Source: CAYUVF01 sp964448045
GTDB lineage: Bacteria > Bacteroidota > Rhodothermia > Rhodothermales > Salinibacteraceae
Length of the DNA: 44,728 nucleotides
Reading direction: 5' to 3'
Assembly (NCBI GenBank): GCA_964448045.1
Contig: CAYUVF010000035.1
Coordinates: forward strand, 1-44,728
Translations under genes and position numbers: made by a program
Shown: one piece after another, positions 42,665-44,728 of the stretch
Numbering within the stretch: the first letter of the stretch is position 1
Layout of the letters: every line of letters begins with the position of its first letter
The notes under the pieces: generated by a model
The model's input: only the letters and a program-made list of their open reading frames with translations
What the model was told of the DNA's origin: nothing
Database searches by the model: none

Positions 42665-43891
42665 TCAAAAGGCCGTCCGATACGAGGCGTGCACGCCGAG
42701 GTCGCTCATCAGGGATTCGATCTCGGCGCGGTACACGGGGTTCATGATGATAATTTCGTCCGGGCGATACGTCGTCAGTGCGTCGGGGCCTACGATCTCC
42801 TGACCGGTCCCGGCCATAAAGTGGCCCTGTTTGTGCGGATTGATGTCCACGACGAATTCGACGGTCTCCGGCGTCAGATCCAGCATGTTCAGGAAGCTGA
42901 CGGCTTTCGCGCCGGCGCCCCAGAGTACCGTGCGGCGATCGGCCGGCGTTTCGTCTGCGGAGAAGTGGGCGGACCACGTAGAGCGGATCGTCTCGAACCG
43001 ATCCGAGAAGGCCTGCACCTGGGGCCGCATGGCGTCGACGTCGCCCCAGCCGGCGGTCGGTTCGTTGGGCGTGCCATTCGTACGGAGGCGGGGACGGGCT
43101 TCGATGCTCAAAAATTGCCCGTCGTACCCGTCGTACAGGTCCTGCACCGTGAAACCGCCCCGCTCGAAGGCCCGGGCCAGCGACGCGGCGCTGAAGTAGG
43201 AGCAGTGCTCGTAGATGAGATCCCAGACCGACAGGGTGTCGAGGATCAGGGCGACGTTGGGCACCTCGAAATAGACGACCGGATTGGCAACCTCGTCGAT
43301 CGTCTGCCGGAGCGCCTTCAGGAAAGGGACCGGATTGGGGATATGCTCGAAGACGTAGCGGCTGCAGATGAGATCGGCCGGGTAGTCGGCGTAGGTGGGG
43401 GAGTAGAAATCCTGGATGACGGTAATGGGTGCGGCGGCGGGGGTGGGGCCCGATGAGTCGCCGGCGGCGGGCACAGCGCGCTCGGGCTCGTAGCTGGGAT
43501 CGAATCCGACGGCGCGGTTGGGTCCGAGCGTCGCGAGCAGCGTCAGGAACTCGCCCTTGCCGCAGCCGATCTCCACGACATCGCAGTCTCGCAGATCGTA
43601 GCGGTCGATCAGGTGCGTGGCGACCTCATGGGAGTAGCTCTGAAAGCGGGGCGAGAAGTGCAGCGAGTTGTCGTAGGCCTCGGTGTACTCCATCTGTGCC
43701 GGGTCGAACGCGGCGTTAAACAGATGACCGCAGGTGCCGCAGAAGCGAATCTCCAGATCGCCTTTCGGGCAATTCCGGGCTGCGGTTCGAGTCGGCCACT
43801 GCAGGCCGACATGGACCGGCATCTGCGGGATCGAAACGACCGAGGAAACATCGGATCCGTCACAGACGGGGCAAGAGCGAGTCGACATCAT
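42665..43891 (-). CDS. Zinc-motif SAM-dependent methyltransferase (sugar C-methyltransferase type)
   Basis: A 408-aa enzyme beginning MMSTRSCPVCDGSD; ATG 43891 or 43888. The zinc motif is CPVC (7-10) … CGTC (51-54). The SAM-binding site is EIGCGKGEF (107-115), followed by FEHIPNPVPF, IYEHCSYFS and the C-terminal FVVDINPHKQG and GTGQEIVGPDAL block. It is a clear paralog of the gene at 38526 (same C-terminal motif order, ending MNPVYR-x-EI). It is the first gene of the operon as transcribed. Confidence 0.88.
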   Translation of the reverse strand: MMSTRSCPVCDGSDVSSVVSIPQMPVHVGLQWPTRTAARNCPKGDLEIRFCGTCGHLFNAAFDPAQMEYTEAYDNSLHFSPRFQSYSHEVATHLIDRYDLRDCDVVEIGCGKGEFLTLLATLGPNRAVGFDPSYEPERAVPAAGDSSGPTPAAAPITVIQDFYSPTYADYPADLICSRYVFEHIPNPVPFLKALRQTIDEVANPVVYFEVPNVALILDTLSVWDLIYEHCSYFSAASLARAFERGGFTVQDLYDGYDGQFLSIEARPRLRTNGTPNEPTAGWGDVDAMRPQVQAFSDRFETIRSTWSAHFSADETPADRRTVLWGAGAKAVSFLNMLDLTPETVEFVVDINPHKQGHFMAGTGQEIVGPDALTTYRPDEIIIMNPVYRAEIESLMSDLGVHASYRTAF

Positions 43892-44046
43892 GGGCGGTAT
43901 GTGCTGGGCGGTCAGGACGCGTCAATACGGGGAGTAGGCCCACACGGCGACGGATTGGTCCATTGCCGCTGGAGGATAAATTCAGCCGTACAGTCGTGAC
44001 ACAGGCGCTCTGCTGCTGAATCTCACCTCCGCTTCACACGCCGATC

Positions 44047-44728
44047 TCATTGCACGAGCGCCACGCGCCAGGTGTGGGCGAAGTCCTCGCCGCGCGCTCG
44101 GATGAAGTATACGCCGCTGGCCAGGCCCTCTGGGACGAATCGGAATCGCCGCGGCTGCTGCGCATCCAGAACGTCGTTGTAAAGCCGGGCGACCTGCTGG
44201 CCCAGGACGTTGTACACGTCGATCGTCACCCGCTGCGTCTCGGCGACCGTCAGCATAAACTGGGTCGTGCTGCGGAACGGGTTCGGATACGCCGGAGCGA
44301 ACTCGAAGGCCGTCGCCAGCAGGTGGACCTCAACGGGGTCGCTCCATTGTGCCGTTTCATCCGGTGTCGAATGCCTGAGGCGGAACTGATATGCGCCTGC
44401 CTCCATCGAGCTCAGGCGATACATGAGCTGCACGCCGGCTACGGTTTCGGCCGAAAGCGTGTCGAGAGGTTGAAAGGCGCCGTCGTTCCGCTGCTGGATT
44501 TCGACGGGACGGTCGGGCGTATCGGTCGTCCAGCGCAGGAGAATGTCCCGCTTCTCGACGGATGCGTGTAGTACCGGCGGGGCATCGTAGCGGACCGGCC
44601 GGATCGTCGACGTGGTGGCTGATGTGGTGCTTTCCGTCGTTGCGCCGTCGATCAGCGCCTGGATGTCCGATGCGCTCAGCGCGCGGGTATAGATGCGCAC
44701 CTCATCGAGGGCGCCGTCCCAGGAGCCG
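44047..44728 (-). CDS. C-terminal part of a LamG/T9SS surface protein
   Basis: The frame runs off the window's right edge, so the N-terminus is missing. The first visible residues GSWDGALDEVRIYTRALSAS are the end of a LamG-type concanavalin domain. A Ser/Thr linker and an Ig-like segment (ILLRWTTDTPDRPVEIQQRN) follow. The last about 80 residues (AYPNPFRSTTQFMLTV, YNVLGQQVARL, LASGVYFIRARG) are a type IX secretion sorting domain, which sends the protein across the outer membrane. This supports a Bacteroidota-related host. Confidence 0.9.
   Translation of the reverse strand, partial: GSWDGALDEVRIYTRALSASDIQALIDGATTESTTSATTSTIRPVRYDAPPVLHASVEKRDILLRWTTDTPDRPVEIQQRNDGAFQPLDTLSAETVAGVQLMYRLSSMEAGAYQFRLRHSTPDETAQWSDPVEVHLLATAFEFAPAYPNPFRSTTQFMLTVAETQRVTIDVYNVLGQQVARLYNDVLDAQQPRRFRFVPEGLASGVYFIRARGEDFAHTWRVALVQ

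Overview
The window looks like draft sequence from a halophilic or marine member of the Rhodothermota/Bacteroidota (Salinibacter-like). The reasons are the GC-rich, acidic proteins, a type IX secretion C-terminal sorting domain at the right edge, and many families common in that group. This placement is an inference from protein character; there is no rRNA or other marker gene. Two runs of exactly 100 Ns (2828-2927 and 15732-15831) are assembly gaps of unknown real size.

Layout. (1) 1-14.6 kb, + strand: an exopolysaccharide/O-antigen locus with five GT4 glycosyltransferases, a polysaccharide pyruvyl transferase, a Wzy/WaaL-type polymerase or ligase, a WcaF-like acetyltransferase, a GT2 (WaaE-like) glycosyltransferase, an IS5-family insertion, and a large secreted TIM-barrel-like protein that may be a glycosidase. 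(2) 14.8-25.2 kb, + strand: a WecA-like lipid-linked sugar initiator, then a lasso-peptide biosynthetic cluster. The cluster holds a nucleotidyltransferase, a standalone PqqD-like RRE (B1), an asparagine-synthetase-like cyclase (C) with Ser in place of the catalytic Cys, a 58-aa precursor (A), a strong terminator, a new 58-aa small ORF, an AT-rich HPr-kinase-like gene, a decayed IS3-family element, an ABC exporter (D), and a B1-B2 (RRE plus protease) fusion. (3) 25.2-28 kb: an exonuclease/endonuclease/phosphatase-family membrane protein and a frameshifted GT39-like mannosyltransferase. (4) 28-32.9 kb: an accessory island of unknown proteins and a short Rad52-like annealing protein. (5) 33-38.4 kb: a lipoprotein beta-propeller, a Ser/Thr kinase, an outer-membrane barrel and a NarL-type response regulator. 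(6) 38.5-43.9 kb, - strand: a tight sugar-modification operon (three C-methyltransferase-type enzymes, a cytidylyltransferase and a PIG-L deacetylase), then the C-terminal end of a LamG/T9SS protein.

The most interesting system is the lasso cluster. Its precursor has a textbook leader (Y-x2-P-x-L-x3-G-x5-T). The predicted core is 37 residues, starts with Tyr, has Glu8/Asp9 as ring acceptor, and carries a very acidic tail with two Cys. Together with the kinase and the nucleotidyltransferase this suggests an unusually long, possibly disulfide-bonded and further modified lasso peptide. The second strong signal is a G9 tract just upstream of the polysaccharide pyruvyl transferase. One extra G would join a 5' ATG reading frame to the otherwise start-less conserved N-terminus, which is the pattern of a phase-variable or mis-sequenced gene. 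Short palindromes appear to have been inserted inside both transposase genes.
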